Shown piece after piece: positions 27,992 through 36,646 of a stretch of 64,000 bases of DNA (within the stretch, counting starts at the first letter, position 1; each line of letters starts with the position of its first letter). The notes beneath the pieces were generated by a model, which ran no database searches, was not told the origin of the DNA, and was given only the letters and a program-made list of their open reading frames with translations. The stretch comes from Oceanospirillales bacterium (GTDB lineage: Bacteria > Pseudomonadota > Gammaproteobacteria > Pseudomonadales > Balneatricaceae): the NCBI GenBank assembly GCA_018223185.1, contig JAAEYW010000010.1, forward strand, positions 62,001 to 126,000, written 5' to 3'. The translations under genes were made by a program, and so were the position numbers.

Positions 27992-29815
27992 TTATTGAGG
28001 CTGATAAGCCAGTGTAAATAAGGCGGTTGAACCAGACTGGTTATAACCACTAACTGTTTGATATTGCTTATTGAGTAAGTTGCTCAGCTTTGCCCGGACT
28101 TGCCATGCCGGTGCGAATTGATAAGCAGCCCGCAAATCGACTGTACCAAAGCCTGCTAAAGAACTGGTATTACTGTTGCTCGTGTAACGACGGCCTTCGG
28201 CATGCAACGTTGCACCTAAAGCGAGTGCGCCAAAATCACGATCGATATTAATATTCACAATCCTGTCGGCACGGCGCTGCAAGCGATTGCCTTTATTTAC
28301 ACCTGAACGGTTTTCAGGATCAATAAAAGCAACATTTCCATCTAACGACCACTGCTGCCATTGATAATCTGCACTCAGTTCCAGGCCCCGGATACGGGCT
28401 GAATTAATATTGCTCGGTTTCCAGGTCGAAGAACCAGGAGCAATCGGCGCCCAGGCAATCATATTGTCAAAGGTTGTCTGGTAAACCGAAGCCTGCCAGT
28501 TAACACCATTATGTTTTCCTCTCAGGCTTAGTTCATAAGCGTCGGATTCTTCTGGTGACAACTCAGCATTGCCGCTATTCGGATAATACAGATCATTGAA
28601 CGATGGAGCTTTAAAGGCCGTGCCGTATGAGGCGATAAAACTGATATCATCATTAAGCGGAATACCCCAGGCTACCCCACCTGTGGTATGCGAGCCGAAT
28701 TGCTCGTTATCATCAACACGTATACTGAATTGAAAATCAGATCTGCCCAGCGCGAATTGATATTGGGCAAAACCAGCCCAAATATGGCGTTTAGTCTCAG
28801 CATATGTATAGCTCGAATCAATCTGATCACTCACGTAGTCCACACCAAAGACAAGCTCACTCTCATCGCCTATGAGCACATCGTTTTGAATCGTAAAAGA
28901 ATCACGTATGGTTTCAAAACGACTATTAAATACGTTACCGACAAATGATTTGCTTTGATTCAGACTACGACCTGCGGACAAATCAACAAGCCAGGCTTCA
29001 GACACAGTAATTTTGCCGCGTGCAGCGAGTACTTTGGTCAGCGTATCGCCAAGATCGGGACTGATGGCGAAAGAGCCATCAAATTCATTTTCAGAATCGG
29101 TGATGCTGAAAAGCCCTTCAACCTCATGACCTGCATCAAAACGCCGCCCTAAACGGAGCTGTAAACCTTTATTATGATAACCGTCTGCGTCGTCATCCCC
29201 CGAGGTTTTCGCATCAAAGCCATCGGTTGTAACACCTGATGCCGCAACATTGAACCAACGGTTCTGATCGCCACCCTGAAAACCGATATTTGCTAATGAC
29301 GTATCATCTGATCCGGCTGAAACAGAAAAATAAGGTGTTAGTTTACCCACACCACGTCGGGTGAAAATCTGAATAACACCACCGGCAGCATCAGAACCAT
29401 ACAAAGAGGAGCGTGGTCCGCGAACAATTTCGATTCGTTCAATCTGACTGAGGTTAAGCTCTTCAATACTTACCTGCCCTAGCGTAGCTGAACCGACACG
29501 GATGCCATCAACCAATATCAACAGGTCATTCGTTGATGTACCGCGGAGATAAATACTACTCGCTTTACCAATGCCACCGCTGTTGGTGATCATCACGCTG
29601 GGTGTTTTTTGCAATATATCGGCCACCGTAATTGCCTGTGAGCGCTCAATATCTTTACGCGTGATCACGGTAACTGAAGCCAGTGCTTCATCAACAGACT
29701 GAGCAGTACGGGAAGCAGTTACCAATACGGTATTAAGGGTAGTTGTTTGCTGAGCTACAACCAAAGAGGAATAACAACACGCCGCTACAAGAACGGTGCT
29801 GGAAAGTTGTGTCAT
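27992..29815 (-). CDS. btuB: TonB-dependent vitamin B12 receptor
   Basis: 607 residues: signal peptide ending near VVAQQ, a TonB-box-like start (TLNTVLVTASRTAQ), a plug domain (DILQKTPSVMITNSGG ... RIEIVRGPRSSLYGSDAAGG) and a long 22-strand-type barrel ending ALFTLAYQPQ. It imports corrinoids across the outer membrane. I start at ATG 29815 (MTQLSSTVLVAACCYSS), which gives a proper signal peptide; the longer frame is unlikely. First gene of the operon, downstream of a cobalamin riboswitch. Confidence 0.93.
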   Translation of the reverse strand: MTQLSSTVLVAACCYSSLVVAQQTTTLNTVLVTASRTAQSVDEALASVTVITRKDIERSQAITVADILQKTPSVMITNSGGIGKASSIYLRGTSTNDLLILVDGIRVGSATLGQVSIEELNLSQIERIEIVRGPRSSLYGSDAAGGVIQIFTRRGVGKLTPYFSVSAGSDDTSLANIGFQGGDQNRWFNVAASGVTTDGFDAKTSGDDDADGYHNKGLQLRLGRRFDAGHEVEGLFSITDSENEFDGSFAISPDLGDTLTKVLAARGKITVSEAWLVDLSAGRSLNQSKSFVGNVFNSRFETIRDSFTIQNDVLIGDESELVFGVDYVSDQIDSSYTYAETKRHIWAGFAQYQFALGRSDFQFSIRVDDNEQFGSHTTGGVAWGIPLNDDISFIASYGTAFKAPSFNDLYYPNSGNAELSPEESDAYELSLRGKHNGVNWQASVYQTTFDNMIAWAPIAPGSSTWKPSNINSARIRGLELSADYQWQQWSLDGNVAFIDPENRSGVNKGNRLQRRADRIVNINIDRDFGALALGATLHAEGRRYTSNSNTSSLAGFGTVDLRAAYQFAPAWQVRAKLSNLLNKQYQTVSGYNQSGSTALFTLAYQPQ

Positions 29816-29992
29816 GAGTCTGATAGTGTCCTGTACGTGCCCGCCGCACGCCAATTAAATTAACGGCACTAACACGCAGGAATGAACAGAAACACGACAA
29901 CCGCAAGACATGAACCAGCTAACAAGCCAGAACAGAAACCACAGGAATGTGCTGCCGCTGCATTAGCCCTCCGCTATGCCGACTGAATAGTG

Positions 29993-30167
29993 TTTGAGGC
30001 CGGTCTCCGGACTTACGAGTGGAAAATCATCCCAACATTACGCCTTCCCATGTATGACCACAGTGGCTTTTGCAATGTCTTAACTCGATTACCGTTGCGG
30101 GGGCAGTGTTGGCATTGCCTGTTTAAACATTCGCGCTAAAAAACAGTACGCACCAACTTCCCGTTTA
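29993..30167 (-). ncRNA. Cobalamin (adenosylcobalamin) riboswitch
   Basis: Read on the minus strand, the conserved core elements appear in the right order: GGGAAGTTGGTGCG, then ACTGCCCCCGCAACGGTAAT, the B12-box AAGCCACTG, ATGGGAAGGCG and AAGTCCGGAGACCGGCC. These are the hallmark segments of the cobalamin riboswitch that shuts off uptake and synthesis genes when the cofactor is abundant. About 180 nt of leader then lead into btuB. All the genes from btuB to cobS would be governed by it. Confidence 0.93.
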
Positions 30168-30168
30168 A

Positions 30169-30190
30169 AATCCTGTTTTAAAACAGGATT
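30169..30190 (-). repeat. 22-bp perfect palindrome at the 5' end of the B12 leader
   Basis: AATCCTGTTTTAAAACAGGA followed by TT is its own reverse complement. It lies between the predicted promoter and the riboswitch core. As RNA it would make a 9-bp stem with a 4-nt loop at the 5' end of the leader; as DNA it could be a protein operator. Confidence 0.7.
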
Positions 30191-30206
30191 ACCAAAAACT
30201 GAGTGC

Positions 30207-30235
30207 ATTCTAGGGGGATGAATCAGGAGGGTCAA
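30207..30235 (-). promoter_or_regulatory. Sigma70-type promoter of the B12 operon
   Basis: On the minus strand, TTGACC (30235-30230) and TAGAAT (30212-30207) are separated by exactly 17 bp. Transcription would start near 30200, just before the palindrome and the riboswitch. Confidence 0.6.
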
Positions 30236-30380
30236 TATCAACAGTCATGAATATAATTAACGATCAATCACGCTTTATTCATCTGTAACTATTATCAAGG
30301 CTTATAAAAAACAACTTACTTAAAAAAAGATGCTTGTAGTGATTATAATTAACTAATGAATCTGCGATTAGCCCACACAC

Positions 30381-30412
30381 AAAAAAAAAAGCGCACTGGT
30401 TAACCAATGCGC
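30381..30412 (-). terminator. Intrinsic terminator after ridA
   Basis: An 11-bp stem with one mismatch (GCGCATTGGTT / AACCAGTGCGC on the minus strand) followed by ten T. It is placed about 100 bp after the ridA stop codon. Confidence 0.88.
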
Positions 30413-30512
30413 CAACAGCCTATCGGCGAGGGACAATCTGTTATAAAGCACTCAAGCCAGAACGCTTTTTCTAACAAGAAAAACGTTTTTTACCTGGCCA
30501 CTGGCTGCCGTG

Positions 30513-30902
30513 TTAGCTATCCGCGGGCACTGCAGCGTACGCAACAACCTCGCAAAGCATCTCTTCCCGTGCCAGTCCTGCGACGACCATCGCGGCACGA
30601 TTAGGGTAAGGGGCTTCAAAATAGTCTGCATAGACCTTATTAAATACCGGCAACTGATTCCGGTCGGTCACATAGATCAGTACCTGAGTCACATCAGCCA
30701 TCGTCAGTTCAGCCGCTTCAATGGTATGTTTGAAGTTTTCCATCGTCTGGCGTGCCTGAGCTTCGATACCGCCCTCAACTACCTGACCTTCAGTATTGAT
30801 AGGAATCTGCGCAGTGGATAGCTGACCATTGGCAATAACCGCCCATTCCAGCGGTGCCTTTGAGGCAAACAGTTCAGTTTTTACAGCGTGTTTCATAGTC
30901 AT
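30513..30902 (-). CDS. RidA-family (YjgF/Rid) protein
   Basis: 129 residues of the Rid superfamily. Segments STAQIPINTEGQVVEGGIEA, QARQTMENFKHTIEAAE and the PNRAAMVVAGLAREEML end match the fold; the substrate-binding arginine of true RidA (RxxxxVxxLP) is only partly reproduced, so it may be a Rid subgroup with another substrate. RidA proteins hydrolyse reactive imines or enamines released by PLP enzymes or oxidases. It is the last gene in the run ALDH - M19 peptidase - BCCT - Rid, suggesting an imine intermediate in that pathway. Confidence 0.85.
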   Translation of the reverse strand: MTMKHAVKTELFASKAPLEWAVIANGQLSTAQIPINTEGQVVEGGIEAQARQTMENFKHTIEAAELTMADVTQVLIYVTDRNQLPVFNKVYADYFEAPYPNRAAMVVAGLAREEMLCEVVAYAAVPADS

Positions 30903-30948
30903 TCACTTATAAAAAAGAGAGGAAAGAACCGAGGTCCGAACGCTACGC

Positions 30949-30979
30949 TTGTCCGACGTTGCCTAAGGCAACTTGTCCA
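30949..30979. repeat. REP-like palindromic element (copy D, diverged)
   Basis: CCGACGTTGCCTAAGGCAAC with flanking CTTGTCC on each side. The stem GTTGCC/GGCAAC carries the same GACGT-stem-ACTTG frame as the units at 2667-2695 and 41287-41342. It lies between the BCCT and ridA genes. Further inverted CGGACAA/TTCGGAC pieces fill the rest of the gap. Confidence 0.45.
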
Positions 30980-31043
30980 CTTTTTCGGACTTCGGACAAA
31001 CGCTGTAATCGGACGAGTGAAACGATCTGACTTCGGCTATTAA

Positions 31044-32624
31044 TTAAAGCCCCTGCTCGTCAGCCATCTTGCGAGCGATCTGAGGCGCGGTCCACAGCGA
31101 GGGCAACAGAACCAGAGATACCGGAACCGCGGTCACAACAATAAATGATTGCAGTGCAGAGATACCGCCGGAACCTATCGAGATCAGCAGGGCAGCTACA
31201 ACCCCCATCATGATGCCCCAGAATACTCTGACAGAGCTTTGCGGATGATCCGTACCGGTCATCACCATTGAAACGGCGTAGGTCATTGAGTCACCGGTAG
31301 TCGCCACAAAAATAGTAGTCAGAATCAGGAACAGTACAGAGACCATAAAACCCATCGGCAGCTGTTCAGTAATGGCCAGCAATGCCGCCGGCAAATTAAA
31401 ACCGGTAAACGGCTCAGAGATCACACCAGGGGTCGCCAGCTCGTAAGCCAGCCCACTACCTCCGACAATGGTAAACCAGAAGCAGGTGATCACCGGAGCT
31501 ACCACCGAAATCAACAGTATCATCTCGCGGATGGTCCGACCTTTAGAGATCCGGGCTACAAACATTGCCATCAAAGGACCGTATCCCAGGAACCAGCCCC
31601 AGAAGAAAACTGTCCACCAGTCAAGCCATCCGGTGTCGGCCCGAAAGGTAGCCATCGGGATAAACTGGTCCAGATAGACGCCGAAAGATTGCAGGAAACC
31701 ATCAATAATAAATGCTGTAGGGCCAAAGATAAGAATAAACGCCATCAGGATAACCGCCAGTATAACGTTAGCCCGGCTGAGCATCTGGATTCCTTTAGTG
31801 ACACCGCTGACCGCAGACAGAGTATAAATACCGATCAGTCCTGCCAGAATCATCAACTGAGTAGCGTAGGTATTAGGAATCCCAAACAGTTTTTCCAGAC
31901 CAAAACTCACTTGTAACCCAAGAAAGCCGATCGGCCCGACAGTACCGGCAACCACTGCCAGCACGCAGCAGGAATCAACAATCGATCCTAAGGGACCAGT
32001 CATGACCTTGTCACCAAATACCGGGTACAACAGCGTACGGGGTTTCAGCGGCAAGCCTTTCTCATAATGCAGGTACATGAATACAATGCCGGTCAGACTG
32101 CCCAGAATAGCCCAGGCCAGAAACCCCCAGTGCATAAAACTCTGTGCCAGTGCGTTGTAGGCAGCCTGAGCGGTACCCGATTCAGTACCCGCAAATAGCG
32201 GCGGAGCAGAGGTAAAATGCGCCATCGGCTCAGCGGCAGCCCAGAACACACCTCCACCGGCCAGCAAAGTACACATGATCACAGAGATCCATTGAAAGGT
32301 CGGCATCTCCGGTGTTTTTACACCGCCCAGAACCACCGCACCGGTACGCCCCAGGGTCAGAAACAAACCGATCACAAAGGTCAACAGCAACAGTATCTGC
32401 CAATAAGCGCCGAAATATTTAGTGGAGGCTGCGAACGCCGTATTTACCCAGCCGGACATCATGTTGATATCGTAGAGGGCTAATACGGCAAACAGTACCA
32501 GCACGCCACCACTGATCAGAAATACCGGCAGATCCACTCCTGCCAGTAGTTTTTTACCGGCCATCCCAGCCCCGTTTTTCAGTATCTGCTGTTCAGCGAC
32601 AGCAGCTTGAGTTGTGTTACTCAT
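31044..32624 (-). CDS. BCCT-family betaine/carnitine/choline-type transporter
   Basis: 526 residues with 12 hydrophobic segments, a sodium- or proton-coupled carrier for quaternary ammonium compounds. The BCCT signature is visible: FFWGWFLGYGPLMAMFVARI followed by SKGRTIREMI. There is no long cytoplasmic C-terminal tail, so osmosensing of the BetP type is unlikely and catabolic uptake is more likely. Ribosome site AGGAG before the ATG. It follows the M19 peptidase gene by 100 bp. Confidence 0.93.
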   Translation of the reverse strand: MSNTTQAAVAEQQILKNGAGMAGKKLLAGVDLPVFLISGGVLVLFAVLALYDINMMSGWVNTAFAASTKYFGAYWQILLLLTFVIGLFLTLGRTGAVVLGGVKTPEMPTFQWISVIMCTLLAGGGVFWAAAEPMAHFTSAPPLFAGTESGTAQAAYNALAQSFMHWGFLAWAILGSLTGIVFMYLHYEKGLPLKPRTLLYPVFGDKVMTGPLGSIVDSCCVLAVVAGTVGPIGFLGLQVSFGLEKLFGIPNTYATQLMILAGLIGIYTLSAVSGVTKGIQMLSRANVILAVILMAFILIFGPTAFIIDGFLQSFGVYLDQFIPMATFRADTGWLDWWTVFFWGWFLGYGPLMAMFVARISKGRTIREMILLISVVAPVITCFWFTIVGGSGLAYELATPGVISEPFTGFNLPAALLAITEQLPMGFMVSVLFLILTTIFVATTGDSMTYAVSMVMTGTDHPQSSVRVFWGIMMGVVAALLISIGSGGISALQSFIVVTAVPVSLVLLPSLWTAPQIARKMADEQGL

Positions 32625-32724
32625 TGTAGTCTCCTGATGGATCTTTATAGTTATTTGTTATCAGGTAAATCTATGATCCAGGCAGGACTCTCAAGGCCCG
32701 GGCCATAAACGTTTTAAATTGGGA

Positions 32725-33744
32725 TTACTGTGGTTTCAGCCCGGCATCAAGAAAGTTAAGCCAGTTCAGACCCATTATTTTTGCAACATCGTCACTGCCG
32801 AATCCACGTGACAACAAGCCATTGGTCAGATTCGGAAAGTCCCGGCTGTCACGGAACCAGGACAAGGGAGGCGGCCAGTCCGCGTTATTTTTTGAGCCTT
32901 CGCCATAGTCCATGGACTTCGACCAGCGTCCATTGCGCATCCACTCCAGAACAGACAAGGGCTGCTCCTGGCACAGGTCAGTTCCTATACCAATCTGGTC
33001 AATACCCATCATGTCGGCGGTACGGGCGACCATGTCGCAGAAATCTTCGAGCGTGCAGTCCGGACCGTTCTTAAGATGGAACGGATAGAGACTGAAACCC
33101 AGCAGCCCTCCTGACTCACCCAGAGCCCGGAGTACCCGGTCAGACTTATTCCGCTTTGCTTCATGAAAGCTGAGCGGGTTGGCATGGGAGATCACAATCG
33201 GGCGCTGAGAAATTTCGATCGCATCCAGAGTGCTGCGCTCTCCGCTGTGACTCATATCCACGATCATGCCCACCCGGTTCATCTCTTTGATCGCCTGACG
33301 ACCAAAACGGCTGACACCGCTGTCTTCTGCCTCATAGCAACCACAAGCCAGCAGACTCTGATTGTTGTAGGTCAGCTGCATAATCATCAGATTCAGCTCG
33401 CGCATTACCTCAACCATGCCGATATCATCCTCGATCGGAGAGCAGTTTTGTGCGCCGAACATAATACCGACCTTACCCAACTGCTTTGCCAGCCGGATAT
33501 CCTCGGCGCTACGTACCGGCATAATCAGATCGCTGTGCATCTCAAAGTGACGATTCCACTCAGAAATACGCATCAGAGTTTCACGAATCTGTTCGTGATA
33601 AACAATGGTGGCATGCACCATCGTTACCCCACCTTCACGCAGCTGTTCGAAGATTGTCCGGTTCCAGTTCGAATACTGTAAACCGTCAACAACGATCAGG
33701 CCGGAATGAAGCGTCGCATGCTGTTGTTTTTGTATTGATTGCAT
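32725..33744 (-). CDS. M19-family (renal dipeptidase-like) metallopeptidase
   Basis: 339 residues of the membrane dipeptidase amidohydrolase fold. Metal-binding segments visible: GLIVVDGLQYS (in place of the usual DGHxD), GRQAIKEMNRVGMIVDMSHS and PIVISHANPLSFH, and IDQIGIGTDLCQE. The first motif lacks the usual HxD pair. Similar peptidases occur in glycine-betaine and other methylamine catabolic loci. The gene follows ALDH with a 12-bp gap and has a GGAG ribosome site. The natural substrate is not known. Confidence 0.85.
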   Translation of the reverse strand: MQSIQKQQHATLHSGLIVVDGLQYSNWNRTIFEQLREGGVTMVHATIVYHEQIRETLMRISEWNRHFEMHSDLIMPVRSAEDIRLAKQLGKVGIMFGAQNCSPIEDDIGMVEVMRELNLMIMQLTYNNQSLLACGCYEAEDSGVSRFGRQAIKEMNRVGMIVDMSHSGERSTLDAIEISQRPIVISHANPLSFHEAKRNKSDRVLRALGESGGLLGFSLYPFHLKNGPDCTLEDFCDMVARTADMMGIDQIGIGTDLCQEQPLSVLEWMRNGRWSKSMDYGEGSKNNADWPPPLSWFRDSRDFPNLTNGLLSRGFGSDDVAKIMGLNWLNFLDAGLKPQ

Positions 33745-33756
33745 TATTCGTCTCCG

Positions 33757-35202
33757 TTAACCACGGATATAAGTAGTCTTTACCACGGTGTAAAACTCTT
33801 TCGCGTAGGTACCCTGTTCACGAGGGCCAAAGCTGGAATCTTTACGGCCACCGAACGGCACATGGTAATCCGTACCGGCGGTCGGCAGATTGACCATCAC
33901 ACAACCGGTCTTGGCGTTACGTTTAAAATCGGTAGCATATTTAAGCGATTCAGTGCAGATGCCGCCGGTCAGACCAAAATTGGTATCGTTCAGGGTGGCC
34001 AGCGCCTCGTCGTAATCCTTAACCCTGATAATGCAGGCAATCGGGGCAAAAGCTTCTTCACGGTTAATCGTCATCTGATTAGTGGTTTCTGTGAACAGAG
34101 CGGGTTGCATGTAGTAACCTTCGGTCTCTTCAGTCAGTACTTCGCCGCCATAAACCAGATTACCGCCCTCCTTCTTAGCGACCTCCAGATAGTTAAGGTT
34201 CTGTTCCATCTGACGGGCATCCGCCACCGCACCAATATGAACGCCCGGTTTCAGTGGGTGACCGACCACCAGCTTCTTCATCCGCTCAACCATCGCTGCA
34301 ACAAAACGATCATGAATCCCTTCGGTCACAATCAGACGGGAAGACGCTGTACATTTCTGGCCTGTGCCACCAAACGCACCGCCAACCGCACACTCAACTG
34401 CGTTATCCAGATCAGCATCATCCAGTACGACCAGCGCATTTTTACTGCCCATTTCCAGCTGACACTTAACCAGGTTTACTGCGGTGGCTGCAGCCACCTT
34501 GCGACCCGTATCCAGAGAACCGGTAAAGGTCAGAGCATTGATACCACGGGAATTAATCAGCACATCACCGACGTCTGCGCCCGGCCCCATCACCAGATTG
34601 AATGCACCGGCGGGTAACCCCTGACGGGAGATAATCTCAGTCAGCGCCCAGGCAGACGCCGGTACCTGATTTGCGGGTTTCCAGACCACCGCGTTGCCAA
34701 ACGCCAATGCAGGTGCAATTTTCCAGGCACCGGTTGCGGTTGGGAAGTTCCAGGGCGTGATGATACCGACCACACCCACCGGCTCACGGCGGGTTTCAAT
34801 CTCTATACCCGGGCGGACAGAATCAGCTGTCTCGCCCATCTGGCGCAACACTTCAGCTGCGTAATAGTGGAAAAACTGTCCGGAGCGATAGGTTTCACCG
34901 ACCCCTTCTGCCAGAGTCTTACCTTCTTCCCGGGCCAGCAGTTCACCCAGTTCATCTTTACGGGTAATCAGCTCATCACCAATCGCCATCAGTACGGAGT
35001 AACGTTGCTCGAGGCCACTCTTAGCCCACTCAGCCTGACCGACAGCCGCAGCGCTAATCGCTGCTTCAGTCTGCGCCTTATCAGCCTGAGCATACTGACC
35101 GATCACATCGTTAATATCGGCTGGGCTGATGTTAGCCACACTGCCTTTATTACCCTCAACCCACTCACCTGCAATGTAATTACGGAAAACTGAAACAGAC
35201 AT
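33757..35202 (-). CDS. NAD(P)-dependent aldehyde dehydrogenase (KGSA-dehydrogenase-like)
   Basis: 481 residues, full-length ALDH. Cofactor segment ITPWNFPTATGAWKIAPALA, general-base glutamate in VKCQLEMGSKNALVVLDDAD, catalytic cysteine in GGTGQKCTASSRLIVT and the C-terminal PFGGRKDSSFGPREQG. The wording resembles alpha-ketoglutaric semialdehyde dehydrogenases, but no other hydroxyproline or sugar-acid gene is nearby, so the substrate is uncertain. AGGAGG before the ATG. First gene of the leftward operon, divergent from the LysR regulator. Confidence 0.9.
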   Translation of the reverse strand: MSVSVFRNYIAGEWVEGNKGSVANISPADINDVIGQYAQADKAQTEAAISAAAVGQAEWAKSGLEQRYSVLMAIGDELITRKDELGELLAREEGKTLAEGVGETYRSGQFFHYYAAEVLRQMGETADSVRPGIEIETRREPVGVVGIITPWNFPTATGAWKIAPALAFGNAVVWKPANQVPASAWALTEIISRQGLPAGAFNLVMGPGADVGDVLINSRGINALTFTGSLDTGRKVAAATAVNLVKCQLEMGSKNALVVLDDADLDNAVECAVGGAFGGTGQKCTASSRLIVTEGIHDRFVAAMVERMKKLVVGHPLKPGVHIGAVADARQMEQNLNYLEVAKKEGGNLVYGGEVLTEETEGYYMQPALFTETTNQMTINREEAFAPIACIIRVKDYDEALATLNDTNFGLTGGICTESLKYATDFKRNAKTGCVMVNLPTAGTDYHVPFGGRKDSSFGPREQGTYAKEFYTVVKTTYIRG

Positions 35203-35246
35203 ATCGACCTCCTGAATGTATATGGATCAATCATAGGCTCTGTGCT

Positions 35247-35307
35247 TTAATAAGAATAATTAATAAATAATATCCACCGATAAGGTTTACTTATTAAAAG
35301 AATAAGT
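35247..35307. promoter_or_regulatory. Candidate LysR operator in the ALDH / lysR gap
   Basis: The 134-bp divergent gap contains an inverted repeat ACTTATT-N5-AATAAGT (35289-35307) and a further TTAATAAG half-site (35247-35254). The octamer CTTATTAA, in one orientation or the other, is present in both and again at 36326-36333 ahead of the two-gene module downstream, which suggests a shared operator for the LysR protein. Confidence 0.5.
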
Positions 35308-35336
35308 CATGCCTGACAGTGTTGTGGGAGGTAGTT

Positions 35337-36233
35337 ATGTTGCCGGAGCTGAAGATCACTCAACTGCGTCATTTTGTCTGGGTAGCAGAGCTGAAAGGGT
35401 TTCATGCAGCAGCGGAAAAAGCCCACCGCACCCAACCGGCGATTTCACTGTCGATTCGTGATCTGGAAAACAAACTGAGCGAATCATTATTCGAAAAGCG
35501 TAACGCCAAAACAGCCAAAACTGAGTTAACGCCCTTCGGCGAGTATTTTCTGCCTAAAGCAAAAGAGCTGATTGAGCATCATGATCGTATCGCTGAAGAT
35601 ATGACGCTGCTGGCGGAACACAAGACCGGCCACCTGCGACTTGCCTCAGTGCCATCGATTGCCAGTCAGGTTTTACCAGAACTGTTGCTGGAGTTCGTCA
35701 ACGATACACCCGATCTGCATATCAGTTTTTTTGACGATAACTCTGCAGCCGTGTACCGGATGGTGGAGAATCAGCAGGTGGATTTCGGCATTGCTCACCT
35801 GTTTCACGAACAGGAACACAGCGATAAAACCTTTATTCCGATCTGGGAAGATCAGATCGGGGTGGTATGTCCTAAAGACCATCCGCTGGCTGACTATAAA
35901 GAGCTGCACTGGAAAGAATTACGCAATCACCGACTAATCGGCAACGGTACTTCCCGGCTGCTGGAAGATAGCGAAGCGAGACCCTTAATTGGACACTCGC
36001 AATTTTATATATCCAATATGATCTCTCTGATTGCAATGTTAGAGGCCGGTTTTGGTGTCACCACTCTGCCCCGGTACGCGGTTCCTAAAGAGAGTAAAAC
36101 GCTTTGCTTTATTCCCCTGAGTACCCCCACGGTTGTGCGCCGGATAGGTATCGTGACACTGACCAATAAATCCCTGACACCTCCGGCACAGGCTTTGGTG
36201 GACTTTATTCTGGCCAGAAGCAATAAGGTATAA
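35337..36233 (+). CDS. LysR-type transcriptional regulator
   Basis: 298 residues: N-terminal winged HTH (ITQLRHFVWVAELKGFHAAA, TQPAISLSIRDLENKLSESL) and a periplasmic-binding-type effector domain (LRLASVPSIASQVLPELLLEF onwards). Start at the ATG 35337, which has GGAGG six bases upstream; the frame is open from a GTG at 35319. It is divergent from the ALDH operon and upstream of the unknown pair at 36647-39117, so it probably controls both arms. Effector unknown. Confidence 0.92.
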   Translation: MLPELKITQLRHFVWVAELKGFHAAAEKAHRTQPAISLSIRDLENKLSESLFEKRNAKTAKTELTPFGEYFLPKAKELIEHHDRIAEDMTLLAEHKTGHLRLASVPSIASQVLPELLLEFVNDTPDLHISFFDDNSAAVYRMVENQQVDFGIAHLFHEQEHSDKTFIPIWEDQIGVVCPKDHPLADYKELHWKELRNHRLIGNGTSRLLEDSEARPLIGHSQFYISNMISLIAMLEAGFGVTTLPRYAVPKESKTLCFIPLSTPTVVRRIGIVTLTNKSLTPPAQALVDFILARSNKV

Positions 36234-36646
36234 ACCGATATTGAAAAATTTTCCGGTAACATACGGTCCTGAACATCTCGGATATATAGAAAAAATAATA
36301 GCTTGAGCCAGTTTGATAAGTTTTGCTTATTAAGCGATATAACCTTCTGATTTGTATGCGATCCCTTTTATACCCCATGATAAATCACATACAGGAAGGA
36401 TAAGACACCGGCGATGTAACTCAACGTGCTGCTGTAAAATGACGATTACGGATCATACTTACACAATAAGCACGTACAAACAGTATTGCCATCAGACTCA
36501 AATCCTCTCTGTAGCGCGCCCTGCATATAACGATTACAAACGAAACCCGCGGCGCACAAACAGGAGCCAACACTCCAGAAGGTTTCGGACACATCTATGC
36601 TGCTAACTATAAAAAAGATGTGCTGCAATTTATGAGGATAACAATA
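36234..36646. promoter_or_regulatory. 413-bp gap before the unknown two-gene module
   Basis: No credible gene. Near its start (36313-36335) it has an inverted repeat TTGATAAG-N5-CTTATTAA that shares the CTTATTAA octamer with the ALDH/lysR control region, and the overlapping palindrome GCTTATTAAGC. The remaining ~300 bp to the ribosome site (GAGGAT, 36633-36638) is a long untranslated leader or a region I cannot read; no strong hairpin with a T-tract was seen. Confidence 0.45.

Larger units (their letters stand above)
29816..30512. other. 697-bp gap: btuB leader, promoter and ridA terminator
   Basis: No protein gene. In order it holds about 177 bp between the btuB start and the riboswitch (minus strand), the cobalamin riboswitch, a 22-bp palindrome, a promoter, about 145 bp of AT-rich DNA with nothing recognisable, and the terminator of ridA followed by about 100 bp to the ridA stop. 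Confidence 0.7.

Noticed and set aside
33739-34617. Plus-strand ORF of 292 codons opposite the ALDH gene
   Set aside because: Antisense to a full-length, motif-complete ALDH; composition is that of a shadow frame.
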